Positions 19,483-29,505 are shown, numbered from the stretch's first letter. The stretch: DNA of 64,000 nucleotides from JAKAAZ01 sp963817855 (GCA_963817855.1 CAWFQA010000003.1:124001-188000), one strand, 5' to 3'. Notes: generated by a model not told the origin, from the letters alone. Numbers and translations are program-made.

Positions 19483-20097
19483 ATGATACGCAAACTCTGG
19501 TTGCATCTTCACCACTGGGAAATAGCGCTGTTGCTTTTTTTCAAGCCCCTCGGCTTCTTCGGCGTATTTGTGCTTGCTGCGATTGATGCTAGCTCGCTTG
19601 CGATTCCGATGGATGCGATCATTGCGGTCTACGTGTGGAGTAACCGTGGATATTTCTGGGTCTACGCCATCCTGGGCGCGGCCGGAGCTGCGATTGGAGC
19701 GCTAGTACCGTTTTATATCGGCAGAACCGGTGGGGAATGGGTGTTACTCAAGCGCATCCCGCGCGCAAAATATGAACAGCTGCGGGCTCGTTTTGACCGT
19801 CACCACTGGTTTGCTGTCATGGTTCCGGCCGCCATGCCTCCGCCTTTTCCATTCAAAGTGTTCGCATTCGGAGCGGGCGTCTTCGAAATGCGTTTGGCCC
19901 CGTACGTTGTCGCCGTGTTCGTTGGACGTACCGTGCACTACCTGGTAACCGCCCTCCTGGTCGTCTACTTCGGCCCTGAAATTATGACGTGGATGGCGCT
20001 GCATTCCATGTTGCTGCTCACTGTGGTCGCCGCTCTGGCAACGGCGTATCTTCTGTACCAGATATTTCGCCGACGTCGCAACCGGGCCCGTAAATAA
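19483..20097 (+). CDS. DedA/VTT-family membrane protein
   Basis: 204 residues with four to five hydrophobic segments. DedA-type (VTT domain) proteins act in lipid flipping and membrane homeostasis, including undecaprenyl-phosphate recycling in some members. Marks: FVLAAIDASSLAIPMDAIIA with the re-entrant loop pattern, ILGAAGAAIGALVPFYIGRT, and the second half with a Pro-rich AAMPPPFPFKVFAFGAGVFE and an Arg (VGRTVHYLVTALLV). The C-terminus is basic (RRRRNRARK). It is convergent with the asmA-like gene, 32 bases away. Specific substrate unknown. Confidence 0.85.
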   Translation: MIRKLWLHLHHWEIALLLFFKPLGFFGVFVLAAIDASSLAIPMDAIIAVYVWSNRGYFWVYAILGAAGAAIGALVPFYIGRTGGEWVLLKRIPRAKYEQLRARFDRHHWFAVMVPAAMPPPFPFKVFAFGAGVFEMRLAPYVVAVFVGRTVHYLVTALLVVYFGPEIMTWMALHSMLLLTVVAALATAYLLYQIFRRRRNRARK

Positions 20098-20129
20098 CCT
20101 TTGACATCGACGTGAAAACGTTCGACTCC

Positions 20130-23039
20130 TCAGGTTCCGTTTGGTTTTTGGGAGTTCGCTACACCCGCGCTCTCCGCACCTTTGGAACTCCTCGCCTTCA
20201 TCACTGGCATGTCCAACGGACCGGTAATCGATATGCCCGAGGGCTGCATCCGCAAATCGAGCACTCGCGAAAATGTCACCGTTCCGGACAGCGATTGAAT
20301 TCCCGGAGAGGCAGCCCGGCGGTGCCCTGTCTGGTTGATGAGCGCAAGTTGGCCGAACTCAAGCGTGAGTTGCTCGTCCTGGACATGACCCACAGCACGC
20401 AGCCGTTGGAACCGCGTGACGCCCGGTATAACGCTCACTTTGCCTGCGGAATCTGCATCTGCGATGGAAGAAGCTGGCGAAGGCAAGGCAGCGGCCAGCG
20501 TGCCGCCACGCCAATCAAGGGCAAAATTGCCGGTCGCATTCTGTGCAAGATCGCCCGTCGACCATCCATGGGTCTTCAAACGAATCTCAACGGTCGCAGT
20601 CCCACGACCCCACCTCTCATGCCAGATCGCGGCGACTGAGTCCGGTTGGATATTTCCCAACGCCACTCGCAGAGTATAGATCGGCGCACCGTCTCCCCAT
20701 TGCGCCGAACCAGCTCCCGACTGCAGGGCGGCCACGGGATCTGTGGTGCTTACCGACTTTGCTTCTGTGGCAGCTTTGCCGTTCAAGACCCCTTCAGTCA
20801 CGTCATCCGGAAGCCCGGACAATGTGCCGCCGAACACGTTGCCGGAGATCGCAACCAAATCCGCTCGGTGGCCCTGAAGATGAAGCTGCAAGGAAGCATT
20901 TTTCAAGGACAGCTTCCCTGCCGAAAGCATATCGGCTTGAAACGTCCCGGTGATCTCCGGCAGCTCCGGAGCACCCGCCGCCCACGGATTCAGCTGCTCC
21001 AGCAATCCGGCACCGGCGATAGTGCGCCGCAACACTCCCTGCAGCCGATCGACGTTCAAGTCGGCCGTATGCAAGGTAAACGTGCGGGCGCAGGGTGGCC
21101 GCGAAGTCGAACAGGATGTTTCCCATCGAATGCTTCCGTCGAAAGGAATATGCGCGTACGCCCCCGCCAATCCATTCCACTCCACAGCGGAGTCGGTGAG
21201 ATTCACCTGCCCGCGTGCAATTTGGATTGCGCCCGGGAACGAGCTGAGTTGCACGGTCGCATTGTGAATTTGAACCGTGCCCTCCCATCGCGACGGAGCA
21301 AACAACGGAACTGGCTGCGCGCTCAGGTCCGTGGTGTTTTCAGGAACAGCGTCCAACAAAGCAGCTGGATTGGCTTGCGGCAGCCAATTCGATCGCAGAG
21401 CTACGGCGATTTGCGCACTACCGCGGATGGAATGGATTCCGCCGGAGAGGACGGGCGACTGCATCGCGCGAGCCAGCTGACTCAAATCTCTCAGATCGAC
21501 CGGCCCGTCCATGTGAAGCGCAAGACCGGAGGAGGTCAGGCTGCCAGCCAACGTCGCAGAGCTTGCCCGTCCCAGCGAAGCGTGTACGGGAGCCAGATGC
21601 CAGGTGCCGGACACTAGCTCCTTGACGGAGGTGGAATGATTTCGATGCGCGTTCGTCGCGGTCCTCCGCGAGCCGGGAGCTTTGGTTGAGCCAACTCCCG
21701 GGTCTGAGGTAGAGATCAGCAACGGCGAAAGGTGTACCGCATGTTCGACATGCGGCAAGTGCAGCGTCAGCGGAGTGGAATGGAACTCTCCTGAGCAGGC
21801 ATGCAACGTATCGAAACCGCGCCATTCGCATTCCGCGCTCCCATTCACCTCCCCGGACGCGGCCGTATCCGCGGCAACACCCGGATGCACGTGGCGCAAA
21901 AGATCGAGAAAAAAACCAGCGGAGACTAGTTCCAGAGTCACTCGAAAGAACTCCGCCTCGTCCGACTGGGGAGGCCCGGATGCGACAGCATTGTCAGGAT
22001 CTGCTGGGGAACTGGAATCGCCGGAGATCGATTTCACGCGCAAATGGCCATCCCCCAGCGGCGCGTCGCAATCGAGTTGATCCATGCGCCAATCCGCATG
22101 CACATATTCGCCCGTGCAATGCGCCGACAAGTCAATTTCCGACGGCGGAATAAACTCGGCGCGACGAAACTCCTCCACCTGCACGTCCGACGCCAGCCGA
22201 GCCTTGGCCAACGTTCCCTGCACATTTGCGGTCCAGTCCACCGCGCCTCGCCAGCCGCTGTCTTCACCGTGCAGTAACCGGCTGATTTCTCCCAGCTGAC
22301 CGCGCCGCCATTCCAGGCTGACTTGAACTGGCGAATCCATCAGTACTGCGGTCGTCTTGATAGAGGCTTCACCCACAATTTGTCCGGCATCTCCCGGAGG
22401 CAGATCGGTTCGCACTGGACGAGCTTTGATGCGAACATGCCACTCATTCCCCGACGCTTTCCAGAAGGCAAGCTGTGCCCCTTCCAATGAAAGAGGAAGC
22501 TTTTCCGCTCCTCGCTTGAAGTTGATGCGCGCGTCCGTTGCTTCCACATATGGAAACGGTGGCGGACTCATCAAGGACGATGCTGCCGAGATCGAGTTCC
22601 CTGACACACGGAGGACCGGGGAGTTGCTGATCAGGGTTTCAAAGTTCCATTCGCCATTGCTGTCACGCGCAAGATTGACGCTGGGCTCATCAAAGTGGAG
22701 GCTGGCGATTTCTACCCGGCGGTGCCAAAGGGTGCTCGCGCGCAGGCTTGCAGTTACAGTTTCCGCTGTGATCACAGGCTCTGCGCCATATTCCGGCCAG
22801 TCCGCGACCGTCAGATGATGCAGCACAAATGCGGGACGAGGAAACAGGGTCAGCTCGACGGAGTTGGCGTAGACCGGCCGATTCAGGCCGGCACTGATCG
22901 ACTGCACAATACTGTGCCGGAATTGATTGATGTTGACGAAGGGAGGTACCACAATCGCGAGCACCAGTAACGTAAATGCCACCAGGATGTAGATCCTTCG
23001 ACGGCTGATGTTCGCTTTTGGCGTGCCTGGGTTTTTCAT
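20130..23039 (-). CDS. AsmA-family protein
   Basis: 969 residues. One N-terminal membrane helix (about 16-34, ILVAFTLLVLAIVVPPFV) followed by the AsmA opening FVNINQFRHSIVQSISAGLN with RPVYANSVELTLFPRPAFVL. A long periplasmic beta-rich body follows. Near the C-terminus the AsmA_2-like part SLSGTVTFSRVLDLRMQPSG is seen. AsmA-like proteins belong to the bridge-like lipid-transfer family that links inner and outer membranes. It is the last gene of the run rnc-lepB-lepB-asmA, with 16 bases after the second lepB. Assignment by family architecture; the cargo is unknown. Confidence 0.85.
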   Translation of the reverse strand: MKNPGTPKANISRRRIYILVAFTLLVLAIVVPPFVNINQFRHSIVQSISAGLNRPVYANSVELTLFPRPAFVLHHLTVADWPEYGAEPVITAETVTASLRASTLWHRRVEIASLHFDEPSVNLARDSNGEWNFETLISNSPVLRVSGNSISAASSLMSPPPFPYVEATDARINFKRGAEKLPLSLEGAQLAFWKASGNEWHVRIKARPVRTDLPPGDAGQIVGEASIKTTAVLMDSPVQVSLEWRRGQLGEISRLLHGEDSGWRGAVDWTANVQGTLAKARLASDVQVEEFRRAEFIPPSEIDLSAHCTGEYVHADWRMDQLDCDAPLGDGHLRVKSISGDSSSPADPDNAVASGPPQSDEAEFFRVTLELVSAGFFLDLLRHVHPGVAADTAASGEVNGSAECEWRGFDTLHACSGEFHSTPLTLHLPHVEHAVHLSPLLISTSDPGVGSTKAPGSRRTATNAHRNHSTSVKELVSGTWHLAPVHASLGRASSATLAGSLTSSGLALHMDGPVDLRDLSQLARAMQSPVLSGGIHSIRGSAQIAVALRSNWLPQANPAALLDAVPENTTDLSAQPVPLFAPSRWEGTVQIHNATVQLSSFPGAIQIARGQVNLTDSAVEWNGLAGAYAHIPFDGSIRWETSCSTSRPPCARTFTLHTADLNVDRLQGVLRRTIAGAGLLEQLNPWAAGAPELPEITGTFQADMLSAGKLSLKNASLQLHLQGHRADLVAISGNVFGGTLSGLPDDVTEGVLNGKAATEAKSVSTTDPVAALQSGAGSAQWGDGAPIYTLRVALGNIQPDSVAAIWHERWGRGTATVEIRLKTHGWSTGDLAQNATGNFALDWRGGTLAAALPSPASSIADADSAGKVSVIPGVTRFQRLRAVGHVQDEQLTLEFGQLALINQTGHRRAASPGIQSLSGTVTFSRVLDLRMQPSGISITGPLDMPVMKARSSKGAESAGVANSQKPNGT

Positions 23040-23055
23040 GTAGGCTTCAGCGAAA

Positions 23056-23880
23056 TCATTGAATGCGATGGAAGGTTCGCCGCCACCGTGTTTGGTCGAA
23101 GAAGTGAAGCACGATATGACCCATAAAGCTCAAACGATCTGCCAGCGCAGTCTTGTTCACCTGGTCTTCCGACGTGATAAACGACCAATAGACGAACAGT
23201 GGGCGGCCCAGAATGTTTTGCCGTGGCACAAACCCCCAGTAGCGGCTGTCGAGCGAGATCATGCGATTGTCGCCCATCGCAAAATAATGTCCAGGCGGTA
23301 CGACCAGATTGCCGTTCTGAATGTAACTGGGCAGATCGACCGACCATGTTGCGGTCACATCAGAATCTGGAGGTGGCGGGACCGCGGGAAAATCGTCGCG
23401 ATAAGGATAGTATGCGTCGTTCGGATTGCCATCGTCGGAAGGCAGGGTTGCAAACGGCATGTTCTGCGGTTTGCCGTTCAGATACACGATGCCATGCTCC
23501 AGGTGCAGGCGATCGCCCGGAATTCCAACCACTCGCTTCACCAGAAACGTCTTCGGCTCACCAGGCTTGTAGAACACGATAATGTCGCCGCGGCGAATGT
23601 TGCGGTAGTAGATGAAAGGCGCCCAACGGGTGGGCGGCGCGAATGTGATCCTGTCGACCAGCACGTGGTCGCCGATCAGCAGCGTCTTCTCCATCGAAGA
23701 AGATGGGATCTCGAAATTCTGGAAAATGAATGTGATGATAAAAAGGCCCACCACCAGAACCGTGCAGATGGATGCGAAAAACTCGAACGGAGTTTCCGAT
23801 TGCTGCGGAGTGGGTGCGTCTTGCGCGACTTGCTGACCGGCCAAAGGTTTCTCCGATTTCGAGTGACTAATGAATGACAT
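23056..23880 (-). CDS. lepB: Signal peptidase I (second tandem copy)
   Basis: 274 residues from ATG 23880. Cleaves signal peptides of exported proteins. One membrane helix (about 38-54), then box B EIPSSSMEKTLLIGDHVLVD with catalytic S62, and box D FLVKRVVGIPGDRLHLEHG with general-base K115; box E GDNRMISLDSRYWGFVPRQN is intact. A Pro-rich insert (about 170-185) sits before the final domain. The start overlaps the upstream lepB by 14 bases. The two copies share the same layout but differ in the N-terminal linker and insert, so different substrate preference is possible. Confidence 0.95.
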   Translation of the reverse strand: MSFISHSKSEKPLAGQQVAQDAPTPQQSETPFEFFASICTVLVVGLFIITFIFQNFEIPSSSMEKTLLIGDHVLVDRITFAPPTRWAPFIYYRNIRRGDIIVFYKPGEPKTFLVKRVVGIPGDRLHLEHGIVYLNGKPQNMPFATLPSDDGNPNDAYYPYRDDFPAVPPPPDSDVTATWSVDLPSYIQNGNLVVPPGHYFAMGDNRMISLDSRYWGFVPRQNILGRPLFVYWSFITSEDQVNKTALADRLSFMGHIVLHFFDQTRWRRTFHRIQ

Positions 23881-24679
23881 GAAAGATGCGGCTCCAGCGG
23901 ACTGCCCCAGCCGCGCCGTTCCACCATCCGTTTTCGTGGGCCAGCCTATCGCTCGTAATGCCCGTAGTTTCCGATCTGCTGGCAGTGACAACAGAGAAGT
24001 ACACCAGCAACGGCTCGCCGACGATATTCTGGCGCGGAACCAGTCCCCAGTAGCGACTATCCAGGCTGTCATTTCTATTATCGCCCAGGACAAAATATTG
24101 TCTTGCCGGAATTTCCAGTTGCCCGTGACGCACGTTCCGTTGCATCTCCATCCACCAGCGGCTGGTCACACTGGGATCGGTATACGTTGGAGTGGGAAAT
24201 TCGTCGCGAAACTGGTTTGCATAACTGGGAATGTAGAGCGCAAATGGCTCGCGCTGCAGCCCACCATCAAGATAGACCGAGCCATGATGCAGGTGGAGTT
24301 CATCCCCCGGGATTCCAATCACGCGCTTGACCAGGTACATCGAAGCATCGATTGGATAGTGGAACACGACGATATCGTCATGCTTCACCGGCTGATAAGC
24401 CAACAGATGTTTCCAGGGGCCGGGCTTCGCAAACACGACCTTATTCACCAGCAGAAAGTCGCCAATCAACAACGTTTCTTCCATTGACCCCGACGGAATC
24501 CGATACGGTTGGGCGATAAATGTCAGCACAAACAACGCGCTCACCAGAAACGTCAGCGTGGTCTGAACCAGGATGAGCACTTCATGGTGATGCTGAATCC
24601 GAACCGGAGCGGAAGCAGGAGGAATCGGCGGCTCCACAGCCGGTGCCGTCATCAGGGATGGGTCGGTTTCGCCGGTCAT
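23867..24679 (-). CDS. lepB: Signal peptidase I (first tandem copy)
   Basis: 270 residues. Same Ser-Lys protease family as the next gene: membrane helix at about 36-57 (LVQTTLTFLVSALFVLTFIA), catalytic S65 in RIPSGSMEETLLIGDFLLVN, K118 in MYLVKRVIGIPGDELHLHHG and box E LGDNRNDSLDSRYWGLVPRQ. A Pro/Ala-rich cytoplasmic leader (about 1-30) precedes the helix. It overlaps the rnc stop by four bases (24676-24679) and the next lepB by 14, so the run is translationally linked. Confidence 0.95.
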   Translation of the reverse strand: MTGETDPSLMTAPAVEPPIPPASAPVRIQHHHEVLILVQTTLTFLVSALFVLTFIAQPYRIPSGSMEETLLIGDFLLVNKVVFAKPGPWKHLLAYQPVKHDDIVVFHYPIDASMYLVKRVIGIPGDELHLHHGSVYLDGGLQREPFALYIPSYANQFRDEFPTPTYTDPSVTSRWWMEMQRNVRHGQLEIPARQYFVLGDNRNDSLDSRYWGLVPRQNIVGEPLLVYFSVVTASRSETTGITSDRLAHENGWWNGAAGAVRWSRIFHVIH

Positions 24680-25581
24680 TTCCTCTTTCCTGCTGCGGAT
24701 TTTTCGCGAACGTCCTGCGTCGGCGCTGCATCCTCTGCCACAGGCGACGGCTCGGCCGCCTTCAACGAGCGCAGATGTTGCAGTGCCAACCGCGCCGCTT
24801 CCTGCTCCGCGTGTTTCTTGCGCGTACCGGTGGCTGAGGCCAGCGTAGTTTCGATTGCAGCAGGGTTCAGGAATTTCACTTCCACCACAAAACTCTTCCT
24901 GTGATCCGGCCCGGTTTCCGATGTCAGCTGATAGTGCGGCTGACCTAATCCATGCGCCTGCGAATACTCCTGCAGCATGGACTTATAGTCGCCGACCTCT
25001 CCAGCCCGCGCAGCCGCTACGACCGCTTCCAGCGTTTCGTCCAGCAACCAGCTGCGCACCAGCCGCACCGCCGGATCTATTCCGCCATCCAGGTAAACGG
25101 CGGCAATCACGGATTCAACAGCATTGGCCAGGATCGCAGGCTTCTTTCGACCACCGCTTTTTTCTTCGCCTTTGCCGACCCGCAAAAATTCTCCCAGGCC
25201 AATCGCCTGTGCCACACTCGCCAAATGCGGGCGGCTCACAAACTGCGACCGCAAGCGCGTCCATGCCCCTTCACTGAATTCCGGATAGGTGCGGAATAAG
25301 TGCTCCGTCACCACCAGGCCCAGCACAGCATCGCCGAGGAATTCCAACTGTTCGTTGTCCTCCCTCGGGTTCTGCTTTGTCTGCTCTTCGTACGCAACCG
25401 AACTGTGGGTCAACGCAAGGGCCAACAGCGCTGCATCGCGGAATTGATATCCCAGCAACTGCTGCAGCCTCTCCAGACCGCCGTTGCGGGCGGCGCGACC
25501 TGCAGGAAGAACGGCCGGCTCATCAGTGTCCAGTGGGGGTAGGGGTCGGTGGGTTGGAGAGGCGGATCGGTGGTTGGACAA
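24676..25581 (-). CDS. rnc: Ribonuclease III
   Basis: 301 residues, longer than the usual 220-250. Double-stranded RNA endonuclease for rRNA processing and RNA decay. The nuclease signature NEQLEFLGDAVLGLVVTEHL and the second acidic site NAVESVIAAVYLDGG are intact. A double-stranded RNA binding domain follows (about 200-270, DYKSMLQEYSQAHGLGQPHY, TGTRKKHAEQEAARLALQHL). Extra length comes from a 33-residue polar leader and a 25-residue charged tail. The start is TTG 25581, with GGAG 14 bases upstream; no ATG lies before the domain. First gene of the rnc-lepB-lepB-asmA run. Confidence 0.93.
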   Translation of the reverse strand: MSNHRSASPTHRPLPPLDTDEPAVLPAGRAARNGGLERLQQLLGYQFRDAALLALALTHSSVAYEEQTKQNPREDNEQLEFLGDAVLGLVVTEHLFRTYPEFSEGAWTRLRSQFVSRPHLASVAQAIGLGEFLRVGKGEEKSGGRKKPAILANAVESVIAAVYLDGGIDPAVRLVRSWLLDETLEAVVAAARAGEVGDYKSMLQEYSQAHGLGQPHYQLTSETGPDHRKSFVVEVKFLNPAAIETTLASATGTRKKHAEQEAARLALQHLRSLKAAEPSPVAEDAAPTQDVREKSAAGKRK

Positions 25582-25752
25582 GGCCGTTTCGTCTCCTCAG
25601 GGGAATCTAGAGATCAGTGTAGTGCGTTCTTGTGTGGGCGCTCGCTATTCGCGGAGAATTTCCGCGTCCTGTCCGTCCCCCGTCGCAAAACGCCCCGCCG
25701 CGTTGAGTCGCGCGAAAATAACCGCGTTAACCGGGCCGATAAATCCCTCGCT

Positions 25753-27612
25753 TTAGTGCGAAGTGTCTGCTCCATCACCGCCAGAGTCGTCTTGCCCATG
25801 TGAACTCTGCTGCGCCGCTTGAGGAGGTGCAAAGGGCGCTTTCAGTCCGGCTTCAGCCGCCCGGCTGGTGTCCTGACGTCCATCTCGCGATTTCATTGCC
25901 GCTTGATATTCCGCGACGGCCGCGGTCCGGTTCCCCTGCAAATCGTCAAGACGTCCCAGATAAATGTGGGACCACGCAATCGTCCGCAGATCGTGAGATA
26001 CCTTGGCGGCTTCGTTGAAATCCTGCACCGCGGCATCCATCTTCCCGCTCATAATGTTGGCGCGCGCCAGAATGAAGTAGGCTCGGCCCGGATCGGTGGT
26101 GTGCTGGTCAAGCGCCTTTTGCGCTAATGTTGCCGCTGCGGCTGTATCTCCTGCAATCAGCTTGGCTTCCGCATTATCCAGATCAGCCGACTGCGGAGCC
26201 ACCGGAGTTTCCACATTCTGATCGGTGTGCGAGGCAAACACGATGTCCTGCACGCGATGCCGCTCAATATCCACGTTCATGCCGTAAATCATGATGCCGA
26301 CCATCTCCGGTAGCGATCTCGGACTCTCGTCAAATCCACGCAACTGATCGAAGAAATATCGCGTCAGGATGAAACCCTGGATCATATCGTTCTGGACTGT
26401 GTCATTGCGCACTTGCGCCACCGCATGTTCATAATCGTTCTCTTGCTTGTTGACGGCTGCCAGTTGGCTGCGATCGATGTGCGCTGGAATTTTGTAGACA
26501 GGAATCCCGGTATCCATCGAGCGCGCTTCAATCGCCCGAATCATGCACTCGGTCACCAGCGTAAGAACGTCGCTCTTATAGATGTAGGGCAGCGGAGAGG
26601 GCTGCACCAGCGCCAAAATTGATCGCAACTGATTGATTGAGCTAGACCGTGCATAGATCAGGGGCTCCAGAATGAAGCGCAGATAGGTGTGCTTCACCGG
26701 CTTCATATCGATCTTGCCGTTGGTTGGCGAGGACACCACAATGTAATCGCCGCCGTACACCCGCGCATTCTCCTCGCCCGGCGCAATCATCGGATCCATG
26801 ATGACCAGAAAACGCCGGTTGCCGCTGGTCACCGGAGGTTGCTTCAGATACAGATCCGTTTGAATCAGCATCTGATTCATCGCCGTTCGCACCTTGTTGG
26901 CCAGCGCCTCATAGGCCGGGTGATTCAGTACCCAGATGACGTGCAGCCCTACAGCCTGAGAAAAATTACGCAACGGAGCAGCCAGACCCACCAGCGTCGC
27001 CGCGTCCGGCGGAAGATCCGAGGCGCCGACATTCGTCGTTAACGAGGGGGGCGGCGTCAGATACAGAGCCAGCGAGATGTATGCGGCCAGATTGATAGAG
27101 ACGCCATTCATGGTATGGCCGTGAATAAAACTGCACAGCCGGTCCCGGCTGTCTCGCGCGGCTGCAGATTGCTCCAGTTCCTGGTCGATGTCGTCGCGCA
27201 CTTTCTGCCGCAGTGGATCGGAACTCGACAGTCCCTCGTTATAGCCGCAGGTATTCAGTGCCGCCATCACATCGAACATCGCCTCGGAAGTCTCCAAAGA
27301 AATGGCGGGCCCGGTTGGATCAACGGCGGCGGGAACCGCTGCGAGTTGTGCCGCATTCGGCCGCGGAGCCACTTCCGATTCCGGAAGCGGCTCCGCTTCG
27401 CCCGAGTCGGTGCGGCTCGAGGATGAAACTCCGGACTGCTTCGGGGATCCGGGGGACGACAACTCCTGCGAAGGGGATACCGGAGTAGAAGAGTTCTGGG
27501 GTGGGGAGGACTGCCCCCACATTGTGCCTGCGAATGCCGAGAATGCCAGCGACAGGCCGAGAGCACCCAACAAAATACGAAGGCTGAAACTGACTGCGCG
27601 TTTAGACTGCAT
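25753..27612 (-). CDS. Secreted or periplasmic TPR protein
   Basis: 619 residues from ATG 27612. N-terminal export signal (RILLGALGLSLAFSAFAGTM) followed by a Ser/Pro-rich linker (about 35-75). The central 400 residues form an all-alpha region I cannot assign (VPAAVDPTGPAISLETSEAM, NSLLIQTDLYLKQ-type helices). The C-terminal part has two to three TPR units (about 495-590, GRAYFILARANIMSGKMDAA, AWSHIYLGRLDDLQGNRTAA), ending in a Gln/Ser/Asp-rich low-complexity tail. Conserved-looking but of unknown role. It is upstream of a perfect hairpin at 27694-27718 that separates it from dnaG. Confidence 0.75.
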   Translation of the reverse strand: MQSKRAVSFSLRILLGALGLSLAFSAFAGTMWGQSSPPQNSSTPVSPSQELSSPGSPKQSGVSSSSRTDSGEAEPLPESEVAPRPNAAQLAAVPAAVDPTGPAISLETSEAMFDVMAALNTCGYNEGLSSSDPLRQKVRDDIDQELEQSAAARDSRDRLCSFIHGHTMNGVSINLAAYISLALYLTPPPSLTTNVGASDLPPDAATLVGLAAPLRNFSQAVGLHVIWVLNHPAYEALANKVRTAMNQMLIQTDLYLKQPPVTSGNRRFLVIMDPMIAPGEENARVYGGDYIVVSSPTNGKIDMKPVKHTYLRFILEPLIYARSSSINQLRSILALVQPSPLPYIYKSDVLTLVTECMIRAIEARSMDTGIPVYKIPAHIDRSQLAAVNKQENDYEHAVAQVRNDTVQNDMIQGFILTRYFFDQLRGFDESPRSLPEMVGIMIYGMNVDIERHRVQDIVFASHTDQNVETPVAPQSADLDNAEAKLIAGDTAAAATLAQKALDQHTTDPGRAYFILARANIMSGKMDAAVQDFNEAAKVSHDLRTIAWSHIYLGRLDDLQGNRTAAVAEYQAAMKSRDGRQDTSRAAEAGLKAPFAPPQAAQQSSHGQDDSGGDGADTSH

Positions 27613-27693
27613 TGGCCACTTCTTAGAACGCTTTCCCTGGAGAATCAACTTCAGTCTAGAGCATTTTCACCGATAGCGTAATGACCCGGGCGC

Positions 27694-27718
27694 CCCATCC
27701 TGGCGCAGCCAGGATGGG
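27694..27718. repeat. Perfect 11-pair hairpin between dnaG and TPR gene
   Basis: Arms CCCATCCTGGC and GCCAGGATGGG with a GCA loop. It lies just after the dnaG stop (27736 on the minus strand). No T-run on either side, so it may be a REP-like palindrome or a Rho-type transcript end. Confidence 0.6.
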
Positions 27719-27735
27719 ATAAAGTACTGTCCGCG

Positions 27736-29505
27736 CTAGTCTTCTCGCAATACCTTGTCGAGTGCAATTTTCTCCGTCATCAGCTCCCGTACCGCCGCGG
27801 AATCGTTACGAAGTTCTGCCTCGGCCAGTGAGCGGCGCAATTCTCTCTGGCGCTGTTCCAACCGGCTATGGCGAAGGGAGTGAAACGCGTCCTCCACTTG
27901 CTCCGGCTGAATTTCCTGATTTCCATACATCAATGCCGTCGCCAGCAAATGCCGGCTTGGCTCATCCGGCGCCAGGTCGAACGGATTTGAATTCGCTTCC
28001 GCTCCCACAAACGCAGACAACAGCGCCGAGGCCGACAGCCCTTCACATAAAGATGGCTCTCCCGAGATAAGCTGCCTTGCCCGTTCCCGTGCTGGCTGGC
28101 CCGGCGGTAATGTCAACGCCCGCAGCAACAGTTTTTCCGCTTCGCTCCAGCCCGTCGTATTCGAAGCGTTCGATCGAACGTCCGTCCGCCGCGCAAAGGC
28201 CGCCTGCTTCAACTCCTGTCGAAGCAACGCCGAGTCGATAGACAATTTTTGCGCCGCATCCGCCGCAAACTCATCACGCGCGATACGGCTGGGGATATGC
28301 TGCATGTGCGGCAACAGAAAATTCAGCGCCTTCACTTTCGCATCCGACGTGACCGGCGGAAACAGCGTGCGAGCTCGCTCAATCAAATAATCGCTGTGTC
28401 GGCGCGCGCCGCGCAGCGCCGCGATGTAGGCCTGTGTTCCCCGCTCGCGCACGTAGCGGTCCGGATCCAGCCCCCCCTCCAGCGTCACCACCTTGACGCT
28501 GAAACCCTCTTCAATCAGCAGCGCAATGGATTTCTCCGCAGCGTTCGCACCGGCCGTATCCGGATCGAAGTTCACCACCACCTGCCGCGTATGCCGCCCC
28601 AGCAGCCGCACCTGCGCCTCGGTGAACGCTGTACCGCTGGTCGCTAGCACGTTCGTGATGCCGGCCATATAGACGGAGATGCAGTCCATCTGCCCTTCCA
28701 CCAGCAGCGCGAATTCAAATTGCCGGATCGCCTGCTTGGCCTTATCCAGATTAAAGAGCACCTGGCCCTTGGTATACAGCGGCGTCTCTGGCGAATTCAA
28801 ATATTTCGGCCCCGCTTTGTCGTCGTTGTCGAGCGCCCGCGCGGTAAAAGCAATCACCCGGCCCGCTTCATTGCGAATCGGAAATGTGATCCGCTTGCGA
28901 AAGCGTGCGTACAGCGATCCGCTGCCGCCTTCCGCTTGCTCCTTGGAAGAAAAGAGGCCGCTTCCGCGCAAGACCTCCGCATCGAATGCAAGCTGAAAAC
29001 GGTCGCGCATTGCCGTGTAGGAATCCGGTGCGTAACCAATGCGGAAGGCCGTGATCGCCTCTGCCGTCAAACCCCTGCCAGTCAGGTATTCACGGGCGCG
29101 CGCCGCTTCCGGGCTCTGCAACTGTTCCTCAAAATAACGGCACGCCTGATCGTGAATTTCCAGCAGTTTCGATCGTAATTTCGATGCCTGCGCTTCTTCC
29201 GGCGAGGAATATTCTCGCTTCGGCAGTGGAATTCCGCATTTTTGCGCAACCGTTCGCACCGCCTCAGGAAAACTGATGTTCTCAATCTTCTGCACAAACG
29301 TGAACACGTCCCCAGATTGCCCGCAGCCGAAGCAGTGGTAAAACTGCTGCGCTGCCTGCACGTTAAACGATGGCGTCTTCTCTTTATGGAACGGGCACAG
29401 TCCCTTGAAGCTTTGCGCGCCTCCCTTGGTCAGGCGCACATACTCGCCGATGATGCGAACGATATCGGCCTGCTGCTTGACGGATTGGGCGAAACCATCG
29501 GCCAT
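27736..29505 (-). CDS. dnaG: DNA primase DnaG
   Basis: 589 residues. Makes RNA primers at the replication fork. Zinc-binding domain near the N-terminus: C37, H40, C58, C61 (GLCPFHKEK and YHCFGCGQSGD). The RNA polymerase/TOPRIM core shows LVEGQMDCISVYMAG and VNFDPDTAGANAAEKS (EGxxD and DxD metal motifs). A C-terminal helicase-binding region follows (about 440-589), ending in charged helices. ATG 29505 lacks a clear ribosome site. Here dnaG is not next to rpoD, which is 12 kb away. Confidence 0.95.
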   Translation of the reverse strand: MADGFAQSVKQQADIVRIIGEYVRLTKGGAQSFKGLCPFHKEKTPSFNVQAAQQFYHCFGCGQSGDVFTFVQKIENISFPEAVRTVAQKCGIPLPKREYSSPEEAQASKLRSKLLEIHDQACRYFEEQLQSPEAARAREYLTGRGLTAEAITAFRIGYAPDSYTAMRDRFQLAFDAEVLRGSGLFSSKEQAEGGSGSLYARFRKRITFPIRNEAGRVIAFTARALDNDDKAGPKYLNSPETPLYTKGQVLFNLDKAKQAIRQFEFALLVEGQMDCISVYMAGITNVLATSGTAFTEAQVRLLGRHTRQVVVNFDPDTAGANAAEKSIALLIEEGFSVKVVTLEGGLDPDRYVRERGTQAYIAALRGARRHSDYLIERARTLFPPVTSDAKVKALNFLLPHMQHIPSRIARDEFAADAAQKLSIDSALLRQELKQAAFARRTDVRSNASNTTGWSEAEKLLLRALTLPPGQPARERARQLISGEPSLCEGLSASALLSAFVGAEANSNPFDLAPDEPSRHLLATALMYGNQEIQPEQVEDAFHSLRHSRLEQRQRELRRSLAEAELRNDSAAVRELMTEKIALDKVLRED

